From Norana najaformis (lineage: Eukaryota; Annelida; Clitellata; Crassiclitellata; Hormogastridae): a stretch of DNA of 64,000 bases. The position numbers were made by a program, and so were the translations under genes. The notes beneath the pieces are model-generated. The model had not been told where the DNA came from. It made no database searches and saw only the letters and a list, made by a program, of their open reading frames with translations. How positions within the stretch are numbered: position 1 is the first letter of the stretch; every line of letters begins with the position of its first letter. The stretch lies in NCBI GenBank assembly GCA_964023275.1, contig OZ029921.1, positions 15,789,306 through 15,853,305 on the forward strand, written 5' to 3'. Below are positions 23,610 through 36,369 of the stretch, piece by piece.

Positions 23610-25790
23610 TATAAGATGCCATCCTAGACGATGTTAAATGCCATTAAGGGCAGAGAGCTCGTAATTATAGCCATGCTCAGGTAACTACAAAGTCGCCAAT
23701 GATTCACCAATAACAATAACAAAAAATGAATCACCAATAACTCCCTCACACATGCAGAGCCCAAACAAAAGAATTTTCATCCAGGGTTGGCTGATGACAC
23801 CGTGTTCAGAGTTTTGTTAACGCTCTCTAGCGAGGAAGAGGCGACAATAGTTTAAAATGCATATTGCTGAAGGTTTGGGCTGGTCTTATTAAACAAGATA
23901 TGCAAGCAGAAAGGCATTTCTGAGGGCAAAGTTAGCCCAGACACTGAAAACGTACTCAAGCCAATAATTGTTTAAAGATACTTTTCGCCCGTGTAGGATG
24001 TCAATAATAAGGCAGTCAGCTGACCTGGTTGAATAATACCTAAGGCATAGGTTATTGCTTAAGCTGACCTATGCTTGCGGTGTTTATCGATGATATTTCG
24101 AAGTGTCAGTCGATTGGACTTTGTAACTATCGATTCGCAAGATTTGTAGCATAGCGAACACTCAATAAATGACACAGATTTCAATTTTCGGATATATAAT
24201 TACTGAAACGAACAGTTCAATCACAACAGTACTTCAGACTCGAATGTACAGTTTGAACATGTACGAATCTATAAATGACATTTGTAACTTAACCTATCAA
24301 CTAAACCCACGACAGACCAACGCTAAAAATTTTCTCGCGCTCTCTTAATCATGCATCTGCGATCGCTTTTAAACACGCTTTCCCTGCCACGTTAGCAAAC
24401 TAATTCAGACAGATCTAACCCGGTGGATAACTTATCGCAACGAAAGTGCGTCGTTACCCGCGCAAGCTCCCATGTGATGTACTAGATGACTTTACAACAA
24501 CACCCCAGCACTCTATCGAATCCCGCCAGTCAATCATAAACAAGTCAGCAACACGATGACTCATCAGCGTCACGTCGTGGAAATTTTCTGTACACACGCG
24601 CGCTTCAAACTTGCTGACTAATCAGCTTTATATTACGTTCAGAGTATTAATAAGCTGTTTTGAAAATGGCGAGTGGCAACAAAATGGAAAAGACTTCATG
24701 AGAACAAGACCTCAGAGCTAATTTCTTCTAATAAGCTTAGAATTTACGCACACGAAGTAAAATGCAGCAAAATTACAACAGCAAAATGGAATCAAATTGA
24801 TCAGCGATTAAAGCTTTCTAAATGATCCCACGAGCTCGATATCACGTTTACTATTAGAGGCGTTTAAGCAAATGTGTTACCTTTATTAGTGCCTTTAATG
24901 TACAGTTATGGCAATATATGTCTTAATAAACCATTCAAACCAATTGATAACTACTTACCTTACCTTTAGCGAATTACCACATGGCTGCTAGTCATTGGAC
25001 AGGTTCGGTACGTGAAAGAAAGGCTTTCTTGCCAAATGGAATTAGAATTAGAACGAGCCTAAAGTGAAAACTGATGTGGTAAGGAAACAAAAGTCTTGTT
25101 AGTTCAGCGGACGAGCATGGCATCGCTTGTAGGCACGAGGTATTACCATGGCTAACCTTGTGCGCAAGTAGTTAGCGAGGGCAGATGGGCAAATTCCGTA
25201 ATTGACAGCCGAAGACCCATGAGTTCATATGAGATTCGTGAGGATACACATACAATACTATTATAGATCTCAGCATCTATAACTACTGTATAAACGCCTT
25301 TCCCTACAAGAGATTGGTAACATGTGGATGCCACGTGCAGAATTTTGTAAACAACTGACAAATGTGCTTTTAGACAGAGCGAATGCTTGAGGTCACGCAC
25401 CTGCTTCGTCCCGATTGCCACGGGGTATTGGTTATGTAAGGCAGCGTAAAGCAAAAATGTGCGGCATCTTGTGTTCAGTTGCCTGTTTTTGCTTTCTTAA
25501 GAGCCTTTGAAAGATCGACGATGTTCCGCGTACGTCTTATACATACAGGTAGTTCAGCTGAATATATATGCATTGTATAATTCGTTTGAATTCAGTCTAC
25601 TAAATTATAATCCGTTGGGTTTTAGTCTCAGAGAGTCCGTGCAAGCGAATGAAACAATAATTATCAATATTAAACTACTTAAACCCATAAACTACCAATT
25701 TTAACTGCTTTAAACAATAATTGTCTAATTGTCAATACTACACCGCTAGAAACAAATTGCTTGAAACTATTATTGTCACCACTAATTATT
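23610..25790. other. Intron 1 sequence, nothing recognised
   Basis: Mostly unique sequence. A small hairpin (AAGGCATAGG near 24050 pairing with CCTATGCTT near 24068) is visible. No gene is supported; the minus open frame 25152-25454 shows no motif. Confidence 0.4.
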
Positions 25791-25795
25791 TGAGA

Positions 25796-25946
25796 GATAT
25801 TTAAAAGGCGCTATATTAAGTGTCTTGATGCCTACATGCATACATTCATACTTATTGTCCAAACAGTTCAGTATTGCATATTATTGCTTCAAGCAGTTTA
25901 TGTGTATATATGTATCAAGACATACAATATAGCACCTCTTTAACTC
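25796..25946. repeat. Two retroposon tails facing each other
   Basis: TTTAAAAGGCGCTATATTAA then GTGTCTTGAT on the plus strand (25796-25832) faces GTTAAAGAGGTGCTATATTG then TATGTCTTGATACATA on the minus strand (25946-25905). They form an imperfect inverted repeat. Confidence 0.7.
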
Positions 25947-26048
25947 ACAAAAGCGCAAAAGCATCAATAATAAACTACTTGAAACAATAAGCAGACACTA
26001 TTTGTCGATGCCAAACTGACCTCTGGAGACTAATCATAAAAGTGGCCT

Positions 26049-26160
26049 CTAAACGATATCGATTTCTCATGGATAGCCGTATAGTATCTGCCTAAACGGT
26101 ATCGATTTCTCATGGATAGCCGTATAGTATACCTGCCTAAAAGGGATCGATTTCTTATTG
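26049..26160. repeat. Short tandem duplication, unit 43-45 bp
   Basis: Two nearly identical units and a third partial one carry CTAAACG-x-TATCGATTTCTC and ATGGATAGCCGTATAGTAT. Confidence 0.85.
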
Positions 26161-26240
26161 GTAATCGTAATCGTAATCTCGAGATTTCTACAGCGCCCAT
26201 TGAAAGCTAAGTCGCGGGAACCAGCTTATTAACCAGCTGT
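26161..26240 (-). repeat. Dispersed repeat family with (ATTACG)n tail, copy 3
   Basis: GTAATCGTAATCGTAATCTC, GAGATTTCTACAGCGCCC, GAAAGCTAAGTCGCGGGAACC and AGCTTATT. Truncated. It joins the tandem duplication at 26160 directly. Confidence 0.8.
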
Positions 26241-26244
26241 GTAG

Positions 26245-28200
26245 TATCTGCCTAAGTACGGCACACTAACTACAATAATGCGCAGTAGAACTTAGCAGTT
26301 ATAAAACCCAGCAATTGCGCCAAATAAATTAGCCTCATTACGCTACATCACGTTAAGCTACATGACTAATTAATTTTGCTTTTCCATAAAATGTTGTTTA
26401 TATAGAACTATGACTCTGTGTACTTAATATAGCAATACGCATTAAGCATAATACCGTTTTGTGTTCATGGGGCCCATCTGCTAATAGTTGCCTTGCTTCC
26501 AATCGCATTATCACGCTTTACTTGGTGTCGTATATTGGACGTATACTCGTATGCGTGGCTGTGTGTGTATGTGTCAGTGTGCGTATGTGTGTGGCGTGTT
26601 CCTACCTCGCGTTACTTCAAATATGTGGATCCATCAAGACGTCATGCAATTAATTACAACATGATAGTTTACACGGTGCTACATATATCACTTACATGCA
26701 TCTTCAGCCAATAGTGATTACAATGTCTGCGACATTTTGGACCAATTACACATGCGATATATATCTGTATATATAAAGAGACCTAAATATGTTGATATGT
26801 ACAGCAGACCTGTGTATATATATATGTGACTATACAGTATGTAATGGTATAGGATTGATATGTTGTTGAAAGATTACTTAAATAACAGCAGCTTTGCATA
26901 GCTGGAGATGACTTGCGCTGGACTTGAGACGATTGGCGCCTGATGCGACAAGCGGATATAAACAGACTAATCTACTCTGCTTTAATAACTTCTGTGGCGC
27001 CAGCGTCTAATACAGACGTCGCATCGGTCGATTTTCGTTTCGTGATCAAACAGCAAAATTCCTTTGATCAAAATCGAGGTGAGTCCATCTGGAGACGGAG
27101 TGGCGGCGACATTCTCATCGCCGTGGAGGACGCAGTCTAAGACGGTCGCCGAGACGAGATGTCATGCTCGGTAAGACTCGTCTCTGCTAGCTCCAGACAC
27201 TTGTGAGGTGTAGTTGGCTATTTACAATAAGCACAGTGTCTAGTAAAACGCTTGGTGCTGTGGATACGACACTAGTTAGTACTTGGATGGTCGATCGTAC
27301 AAGGAATACCAGACCATATGGGCCAACTCAACCCGTCATCTCTTCAGGGTCGGTATACGATTGTCAAAGAAATTTGGAAGTTAAAAGGATGTCCTGTCGT
27401 TAGCTTGTTGTCGCAATGCTAACTTTTAAGTCGGAAGTTCTCTTCAAACATCGGGACCATATACTCTGAGGAGTTTCTATCGAGAAATGGAAACAAGAAT
27501 TTTACACTTACCTCCTTTAGTAGTGAAGCAATCATCGCCTGAGAATAATTCTGGCTTACGTCATCATCAAACTGAAGCGACCGCAGTAACTGTTATCTAT
27601 TACTATGACCACATTGGAATGCTTGTCCAGTGTTGTCAGAGCAGTAACCGAATAGGATTAATTAATCTTCTTAAAGGTTAGAAGAAGAAAACCAAAGACT
27701 TTGCTAATAAGATTCTCTTTCCCTGACTTTGAATGTTCAACATCGGCATTATTTCATATCTTTCCTTTGTTACACTGGAACTTCTAAAAAAAACTTTAAT
27801 CGGCATTTCAAAGCTGTCGCAGCTGGATAGTAATAAAGAATATAGTCTAATGAGATCTGTTTTTATAGCGCAGTTATTGAAGTACAGTAATTTTATGGGA
27901 ATCGAATGGACGACGAGTGACGTTCTCATTTAGGTGAAGAAACAACTGAAGGCTGTTTAAACCTGATTGTTCATGACGAAGCGCTGTTTAGGAGTTGCCT
28001 TGAAACGATGCTTTGCAAGAGCGACAGCATGCTTTAAGAAAGGGGCGGGGCATTGGCGGATGAAGAAGGGGCCAAGTAAGCAATGTGACATGCAATTCTG
28101 TCGAAACTTTAGACGATCTGTTTTCGTCATATAGCCCACATCTCTTTTCGTGGTAATTGTTAGATCCATCATAATTCAGATTGCATGACCTGTTTAGAAT
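26245..28200. other. Intron 1 sequence, no gene recognised
   Basis: Unique sequence with a CpG-richer patch near 26990-27190. GAG|GTGAGT near 27080 and TCG|GTAAGA near 27170 look like donors, but no frame with conserved features leads into them. Confidence 0.35.
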
Positions 28201-28260
28201 GTATACAGGTACATAAGTGCATGTTTATGTATGTATATATGTAATTATGTATGTATGCCT

Positions 28261-28552
28261 GTAGGTAGGTAGGTAGGTAGGTAGGTAGGTAGGTAGGTAG
28301 GTAGGTAGGTAGGTAGGTAGGTAGGTAGGTAGGTAGGTAGGTAGGTAGGTAGGTAGGTAGGTAGGTAGGTAGGTAGGTAGGTAGGTAGGTAGGTAGGTAG
28401 GTAGGTAGGTAGGTAGGTAGGTAGGTAGGTAGGTAGGTAGGTAGGTAGGTAGGTAGGTAGGTAGGTAGGTAGGTAGGTAGGTAGGTAGGTAGGTAGGTAG
28501 GTAGGTAGGTAGGTAGGTAGGTAGGTAGGTAGGTAGGTAGGTAGGTAGGTAG
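28261..28552. repeat. (GTAG)73 perfect array
   Basis: 292 bp of GTAG without a single substitution, flanked by ordinary ATGT-rich sequence. Confidence 0.98.
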
Positions 28553-28559
28553 TTATCTC

Positions 28560-30420
28560 ATAGATTCTATGGCTAGTTATCTAAAACTTTCTAGATATCA
28601 TTGTCCAGTGATAACTTCTACGGCGTTGGCATCTTCAGCTGCACTTTCAATATTTTAGCGACGCCCATCGTTTCCAGACTGTGAGCGTAAAATGCGCCGC
28701 ATACGAACGACCCCGTCTCTCTATATATATATGTATGCATAATATGTATATGTATATATATATTACACCAAAAGGCCAGTATATGTGGAGAAGGAGGTTT
28801 CGGTCCTCGGAGGCTGAGCGACGGACAGTGAAGACGAGTGAAGTCATCCGTAAAGAACTGATAACTGATGTGGCGCCATCATCGTTCTGCCTCAGGTAGC
28901 GAATGACAGTCACCTGTCTGCGGCTGGCGTTGACGTCACCGTCTTCGTTACTGTGATCGATTAAGGAATCTGAAAAGAACCGGAAGAAAGGGACAACATC
29001 ATGCATGTAACTAAATGTGCGCGCATGCGCTGCAAAGAGAGAATGACGTGAGACTGAGCAAAGTAAATAATTAAAATCCGTTCCACTAATCACGATGACG
29101 ATGACGACGATACTGGTTTTCTTTTCCTCCAAACTACAATTCCTATTTCATAAACACAAATGTATCATATCACTCTTTTATACTTTTTGCATATGTACTG
29201 ATATACTAGAAATATATTTTATGCAAAGGATTGGTATTATAAACCTAAACGTCATGCATGCATTTGCTTAGTGAATAAGCTTGCCACAGTAAACGACAGA
29301 CGCTGTGTATAATCTAGTCCTATCTGCAACTTCCTTGGTAAGGTACAATTGGGAAGAAAACGCTAACGCACCATTGTTTCTCTATGGTGGCTGATAGATT
29401 TTTTTCAGGTGATGCACCTATACGTTTGTAACAATCTAAAACCTGGCGGCAAAGGGAATTTAAGCAATGTAGAGACCGTCAGTCATTTGATAGGCGAGCC
29501 TTCCATTCTTTCTGGGTTGTGAGGCTGGATGAGTACCAAAGCAAACTGAGGGATCAAAGGTTTTCGGTTGTCGGAACTTCTGCTGAAACATTCTTTAATC
29601 GCAGCATCACGTTTCTGAGAAGTTTTTATAGAGGCATCTTAGACACGCCTGCTATCCTTACATTTCTACCCTTAACTATATAAGCAACTCTTTGTCGCGT
29701 GCAGCGTGATAGAACCACGAATTGCCTAATCCGTCGGGATAAGAAAACAAGGCACAGGCTTTCCCAATTGAGGCGAAGCCTTTCCAAAGCCGGGCAAACT
29801 TAACTCCGCACAATCAATCACTTCTACGGTCCGTTCACAAAACAATAACGCCTGATAGAACACCACAGTTTGCCTCCTCGTTGACAGCGGCTTGAGCAGT
29901 TGACTGTTACCCCATATAGAAGTCAGCCGCTGAGTTAGCCTTTAGCAGTCTCTATGGCACAACCAGACGAGGTGCGACGACGCTTAGCGGCGGGAATTCA
30001 CATCCTGTTCTCTGTCTTGGACTGAATCAAGGAAGACGGAAGACGAAAAGCACAGCGAGACAGGATACAATTAAATGGAACTGCACATGATGAAAGCTGA
30101 AATAAGCTTGAAAGCGCTACATAAATTATCTGAATACATACAGATAGGCGTTGGTTCTGTTGTACTGTAATACTCGCACATGTGAAAATCTTTTGTAATT
30201 TAATTTTGATTTCAAAAGTCAAAAACGCATCCAGGTTTTAAAGTTAGGAGGCGAAGTACATAATAGTTAAGTCTGGGAGTAATGAAAACAACCCGTAGAA
30301 ACAGGGCAGTCCCTTGAGTCACAACAAGTTTAGGAGGCGAACAGTCCCTTAATTTTAGGGGACGTTTAGGAAGCGAACGATGGTTATTCCCATAAATCCG
30401 CTACTGTAAATGAAACAAGC
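28560..30420. other. Intron 1 sequence, no gene recognised
   Basis: Short AT arrays near 28725-28765 and a retroposon-tail-like GCGCTACATAAATTATC at 30113. Two open frames without support: 28647-29132 minus and an ATG-less plus frame of about 80 codons ending at 29683. Confidence 0.35.
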
Positions 30421-30424
30421 AGAT

Positions 30425-30632
30425 ATAAAATGTTATTTTTTACTTATTTAATTTAATTTGTTGCACATATTATATTATACGCTCAAGTTCGGTAAATCTG
30501 AATCTGAGGCGTGAGACAAATGTGAGCAAATAACTTGTCCGGAATCGTTTCACGGAGTCCGCTCTGCAGGCTCGAACCCGTAAATGTTGGATTACAGGCC
30601 CAACGCGCTACCGAATAGACATTATGCCGCAC
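30425..30632 (-). mobile_element. tRNA-derived SINE
   Basis: On the minus strand the element starts GCGGCATAATGTCTATTCGG, then TAGCGCGTTGGGCC, with B box GGGTTCGAGCC, and continues with GACTCCGTGAAACGATTCC. The 3' part ends near AATTAAATTAAATAAG. It has the same architecture as 14765-14946 but a different body. Confidence 0.65.
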
Positions 30633-30954
30633 AAACACACAAGCACGCCGCCGTGTAGCGCTGTCTTAGGGTGTAGCAATCTTAGTAATTAGTCAATAGA
30701 CCATACGGGGAGAAATCCGACTCAACCAAATTGGAAAGCTTGTGACCTTCCACTTGACGTTGAGCCGTTAGATGCTTCTTGAAAAACAGCAATGCCAGCT
30801 GTAACCTGGAAATTGTTACCACTAGCAGGGTAAAGTTATGAATGCGTTTGTGGTAACAGAGCTGAAGAAGTCGCCCTAAAAGTGAACCAAATAGAAATAA
30901 TATCTCACAGAAATTTACGATTCTCATGAGTCAACCTGATTCTAATTACTTTTC

Positions 30955-31045
30955 AAGCACTGTTATCATAATGCACAGGCATCAGTCGACTGTCGCTTCA
31001 ACCGAAACTGCAATCAAAAACCCTAATCCGTGTGAGAAGCCCGGT
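30955..31045 (-). repeat. Diverged fragment of the SINE-type family
   Basis: GCACAGGCATCAGTCGACTG, CTTCAACCGAAACTGCAATC and AAAACCCTAATCC recall the copy at 10927 but are diverged. Nothing is recognised in 31050-32200 apart from short AT runs near 31510. Confidence 0.4.
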
Positions 31046-32213
31046 CGAAATCCCATAGGTAAGAGAAAGCAGAAGTCAGGCTAAGGTGGGCAATCAATAT
31101 CCGTGAAACAGGAAGCCGTATAGGAGGGTCAATACCCCCCGAAGCATCAGCATGGTCATACATGGTGCCACTTCTCGCTGCAACAAGCCGCATTTGAGCG
31201 TATTTGACGGTATCGCCCCTGCTTCTTAGTCTGTTATCGAGACCCGCTGCAGAATTCGTTAGCCGCCTATTGCTGGTAGCGTGAGGAGCACAGCTACAGC
31301 GTGCAGCGCTGTCGTCTTGAGAAATCACGATCTGAAAAACACTTAAGAGAGAGACGCTGGCGCAGAACTGTCATTTCGGATTTCATGATCAGAGAATGAG
31401 GCCCCAAGAAACTGATAAGAAAGCCTCAGTGTCAAAGACGTTTCAAAACGAAAAACCATATCGATTCCTAGCATTATATATTACTCATATGTAGTACATA
31501 GCCTATATATATATATATATGTATATATATGTAATGCATGTAGCATGACATTGTTGCCTTATGTATATCTACACGAGACTAAGAACTCATTGTAGAACTC
31601 ATACACAGGCCTACATATCACTTCTCAGAAGGTTACACTTCCAGGCTTATACATATATAAATTACAGATATACGATGCATGCGCAGGACGGGCCACTTTC
31701 ATATATATATGGAACTTCTGCATGTATATCATATATTAAAGCCACTTATACATGTATATATATATAGAAGTAATATATTTAAATGTCTGTATATATTTTA
31801 TTGCACTTGCTCATTATATATTCTAGTATCCCTTACTTATTGAGCGCAAGTTTTATCTTCTGTGAAGTTTATAATTTATGTATATATGACCAAGTTATAT
31901 ATACCTTCATTTGGAAACAAACACAACGAAGAATGTTTTGAATGACACCCTAGAGCAGAAATTCCGAATGTCTCTTCGCCACGTTCGACCAGGCAGAAAA
32001 AGATTCGGAAAATAGGCGCAGACAGACGTACGTGCAAACATACAACAAAACGCGCAGTCAAGTAAAATTGGGAAGGCAAGCAGGAATGCAGAAAGGCAGG
32101 AAGACGGTCTTTGCCATGGACTCGTTGGACAAACAGTAGAGATTGTTCGAAGTAATTTAATGGACAGACGACGGGACGAAAAGATTACTGCACGGTCTTA
32201 AGCCAAGAATGTC

Positions 32214-32352
32214 AGACAGACAGACAGACAGGCGGACAGACAGACACAGACAGACGCACTTACACACAGACAGACAGACACACACACAGGCACACAGACA
32301 GACGCACAGACAGACACACAGACACACAGACGGAAAGATAGACACACAGACA
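32214..32352. repeat. (ACAG)n / (ACAC)n array
   Basis: About 140 bp of ACAG, CACA and GCAC mixtures. The Cys/Val/Ser frames on the minus strand are artefacts. Confidence 0.95.
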
Positions 32353-33234
32353 TGCAGACACAGCAGTAAAAAACAGGCAAGTTAACACACACCAATAAAA
32401 TGAACTGTCTTGATAACAGAACACACTCATTGTGACCTACTGCCAGCCATGCAGGCTAGTTACCTGCGAGGGCCATAATAACGCCTGCATACTGGCGAAC
32501 ATACTGTTTTCATTACCAGACAATTTTATGTCTACAAATATTTTGGATGCACCGGTGTCTGCTCTTCGCAGACAATAATTTTATGAGTGAGATGGAGTGA
32601 AAGACAAGCTGAGAGCTAGACAAACAGACAAGCTCCCCACTCCAATCAAGCAAGCACTTGTAAAGGCATTCAGCGTCAAATTGCTCGCTAGTTATTGTTC
32701 TGCATATGTATGTTTCCCTCACCTCCTAAACCTGTTTCTGCTTCTATCCCTGCCTATGCCTCTGTCTGCGCGAGTTTTTTTTTTGCTATAATTATAGCCT
32801 AACATTGACAAAGCAATGCTGAAAGTTATGCATAAGGCAGGCTTTATGCAGATGGGAAGCAAAGGCACAGACCCACATACCTAAGCCTTTTGTGAACGCT
32901 TGTATACATAGGCCGATATTCACAAAGTATTTATGTATGCCATACATAACGTATAAGCATTTACTTGGTGCAGCCTCTGTGCGCACTTATATCTCTCTCT
33001 TTTTTCACGGTGCATCGGTTTTAGTTATTTGACGACATAACCCAATATCTAGGATGATAAACGATGCTTTATTACACACGAACTGCTGCTGCAGATGCTG
33101 CTGATGGCGATGCTTGATGCGGTGCTGACAACGATGATGCTCCGGTGGAGGCGACTATGGCTTCGGATGCTGAGCCATCGATGTCATCACCGACAGTTGC
33201 TGCAGCAGAACACCACCACAGCAGCAGCAGTAAC

Positions 33235-33722
33235 TGTGACCCACAGACGGTGACGAGGAGGAGGCGAAGGAGGAAATGGAGATGACTAAGAGTAGGAGAA
33301 AGAATTCAGGACGGGAGGATGAAAAGAAAGATGAAGAGGTAGAGACAGCGGAAGAAATAAGAGGAAGTTCATGAGTAGGAGAGAAAGAGAGAGGCATCAT
33401 ATTCTCTTCTTTATGGATAAACACGAAGAGGAAAGAGGACAAGGAAGGTGAGGAACAGAGGGCAGAAGAGGAAAATAAGGTGAAGCATGGAAGCATAAGA
33501 AGGAGAGGATAAAGACGAGTCTGAGGAAGAGGATGAGTAAACAAATGAAATGAAGTCAAGAAGAAGTAGATGGCAAGAAAAAGAAAGACACTGAGAAGAG
33601 TGACAAAGACAGAGAATGAGAGGAAAGAGGATGATGATGAGATTGGAAAGAGCGGTGGAGGATTAGAAGTAGAAGTACGAATAATAGAAGTTGAAGAGGG
33701 GTGAGGAGGAACGGGAGGAAGA
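33235..33722. repeat. Long purine-rich tract
   Basis: Almost 490 bp strongly biased to A and G on the plus strand with irregular GAGGA, GAAGA and AGAGA units. The minus-strand frame of 134 codons (poly-Ser/Phe/Leu) follows from the composition. Confidence 0.8.
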
Positions 33723-35296
33723 GGAATGTGATCGATGTCCTGCGTGACGTCGCTTTCACGTCTTCCGTTTTCAATCTGTTGTTATTTTCAATGCTATTTT
33801 GGTTTCTTTGTGAAGAATTCTGCCTGACCGACAACGGAAATGAATTTCACACAAAACACCATATGTTCACTTTGTAATCTGTTTTATTCTCCATTTGCCA
33901 CCACGTCTCTGAGAATTGGGCCTTTATGGATTTACATAGAAACATTTATATTTTACAAATGATCGCTTGCCGCCGAATTCGCACATGTCATTGTTATTGT
34001 TTATACCCATATATATATATACAGTATATGCTCATATGAGACAAATAAGAGTATCTGAATATATAGGCCTATGCTGAGCAGCAGCAGTAACTATGACCCA
34101 CAGACGATGACGATATCTGCTTCTTTTCATGCACGGTATTTGACGTTAACTTCTATAGACACTGATGCTCTTGTTAATGGTGTTACTGTTATTGTTATGA
34201 GGATGAGGAAGATCAGGAGGATGCGAAGCAGAAGGAAGAGGATGAGGATGTTGAAGATAAAATGATCTTCTAATAAATAACCTAATAATGACAATCCCCG
34301 ATAGCAGTTTGGTTTCAAGGCTTTTCACCTCCTGCTTTGTCCGTCTGATTTAAACAAATCAAGAATCTTTGACATTGGCCATCATCTGCTATTTAACTCA
34401 ATGAGTCTTAACTGAGCATTAGTAACCCATCACGATATGCGCGGCCAATCATGAGATTTTGGCCTGTCATGAGGTTCGGTCATAATATGATATTTGGACC
34501 AATCATGAGATTTAAGTCTATCATTTTAAACCACTTGTTAAGATTCACTACTTCATCCTGGCTTTTGCATGATTCCATTTTGGCCCCTAGCGAACATACA
34601 TCCGCGGTTCAGATTCAGTTATATTGACATTGCGCGCGTTACAAGTGCTTTAAATAAATAAAAAAGTGAGATTTATGACCTATCATGAAATCAGTGGTTT
34701 ATCCACATGTATAGTCAATCTCGGATTTGTGGGCCATACAGTTCCATAGTCTGTTTCTCATTGTATTATTCTTGTACCATATTTAGTATTGATATGGAAA
34801 GAATTTTTGCATCCACATTTCGAAAGCCTGCAGTTGATTTCAGCTAGCTTTCTTCGTAGTTCAGTGTTTTCCACTGAGACTCTAGGCCCTATGCTATACT
34901 TTTAAAAACTGCTTTCTTTAAGTTCGGTTTCGAGTAATGTAGGCTACATCATTTTGCTGTCCTATGAGTTTTGTATAGAGAAGCCCAGTCCTGTGGACAT
35001 TTCTATGCCGTTTATTTTAAATCTACTAAATTTCTGAGTTCAGAGTAGTTTATTAGTTTTCTTTATTCTACATCAGAAAGAATTAAATATAAAATATTCG
35101 AAATTGATGCTCATATATATATATGTATGAAATAAGCAAATCGATATTTAATGAGTTTATTTAAAATATCAACATGCCTATGTTCTGATGCATGCCATTG
35201 CTTAGATCATGACAGTTAACCTATTGTCTTAACACATAGGCATCATCACACGAAAGCACGGGATGTTATTAGAACTAGCCATCTCACAGTCTGACC

Positions 35297-35323
35297 GGGT
35301 CAAACTTCCAGAAAGTTTGACCC
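35297..35323. repeat. Hairpin with 11-bp perfect stem
   Basis: GGGTCAAACTT and AAGTTTGACCC are separated by CCAGA. No U-run follows, and the location is inside intron 1, so a terminator role is not proposed. Confidence 0.8.
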
Positions 35324-35768
35324 AGTTATACCGTGGGAGGGCTTTTCTATTTAAGCATATCCTGACAGATTATTTTGCAGGAGAATCCGATCAATTCGAA
35401 CATTCCGTATGCCTTCAGTATATTTACATTTTCCTAGCGTATTTGTGTTTGATCCTTCCTCAAGTCATAGTCGATGTTTCTCTGATAAACTGCTATCACG
35501 CCGTCGGCCAATTCACAGCCGCTGACAGGATGCGCTTAAGTAGAAGCTTAACAACCACCCATATAGCGTTTAGAAGCGGCGCAATCAACTTCAGTTGATG
35601 ATGACGACGAAGACGATGATGATGACGACGACGACGACGATGATGACAATTATGAGGATGAGGCTGCTCCTGGTAACAATTATTATAGTGATGTACATGC
35701 TCTGCAATTGGACGCTAGCGGTGCGTGGAGCACTGCTGACTAGTCATCTGAGTCTGGTACATCCAAAG

Positions 35769-35774
35769 CTGTTG

Positions 35775-35811
<37 letters not shown>
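35769..35811. repeat. (GTT)n(GCT)n triplet array
   Basis: Four GTT-type units followed by about nine CTG units. Confidence 0.95.
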
Positions 35812-35812
<1 letters not shown>

Positions 35813-35939
35813 CATCCTTAAACAAATGCGGAAAGATGCACCGTGGAGTTGGCTACCGAGCAAACGCCGTAATCAGCAACGCGTTTAAGTGGCTCCAGAT
35901 GTTCCAATCAAAACTTCCTCCCAGCGTCCATGAATGTCT

Positions 35940-36365
35940 GCATGTTTTCGTGTATGTATGTATGCATGCATGTATGTATGCATGTATGTATGCATGTATG
36001 TATGCATGTATGTATGCATGTCTGCATGTATGTATGTGTGTCTATATGTATATATGCATGCATGCATGTATGCATGTATGTATGTATGCATGTATGCATA
36101 TATGCACGTATTTCTGTATGTATGTATTTATGTATGTATGTTTGTATATATTTATGTATATATGTTTATATATGTGTGTATATATGTATGCCAATATGTT
36201 TGGATATAAGTTTGTATATATGTATGTATTCTGTATGGATGCTTGTATATATGTATGTATATATATGTATGTATGTATACTAGTATGTATGCATGTATGT
36301 ATGTATGTATGTTTGTATATATATATATGCATGAATGCTTGAATGCATGTGTGTATGTATGTATT
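35940..36365. repeat. (ATGT/ATGC)n microsatellite
   Basis: Over 400 bp, degenerate towards its 3' half. It yields long Met/Tyr/Cys/Val frames in all plus frames and Thr/His/Tyr frames on minus, none of them genes. Confidence 0.95.
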
Positions 36366-36369
36366 GTAT

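Noticed and set aside
29432..29683. Plus-strand open stretch of about 80 codons in intron 1
   Set aside because: No ATG start, no recognisable motif and no convincing splice sites. A chance open frame of this length is expected in 64 kb.
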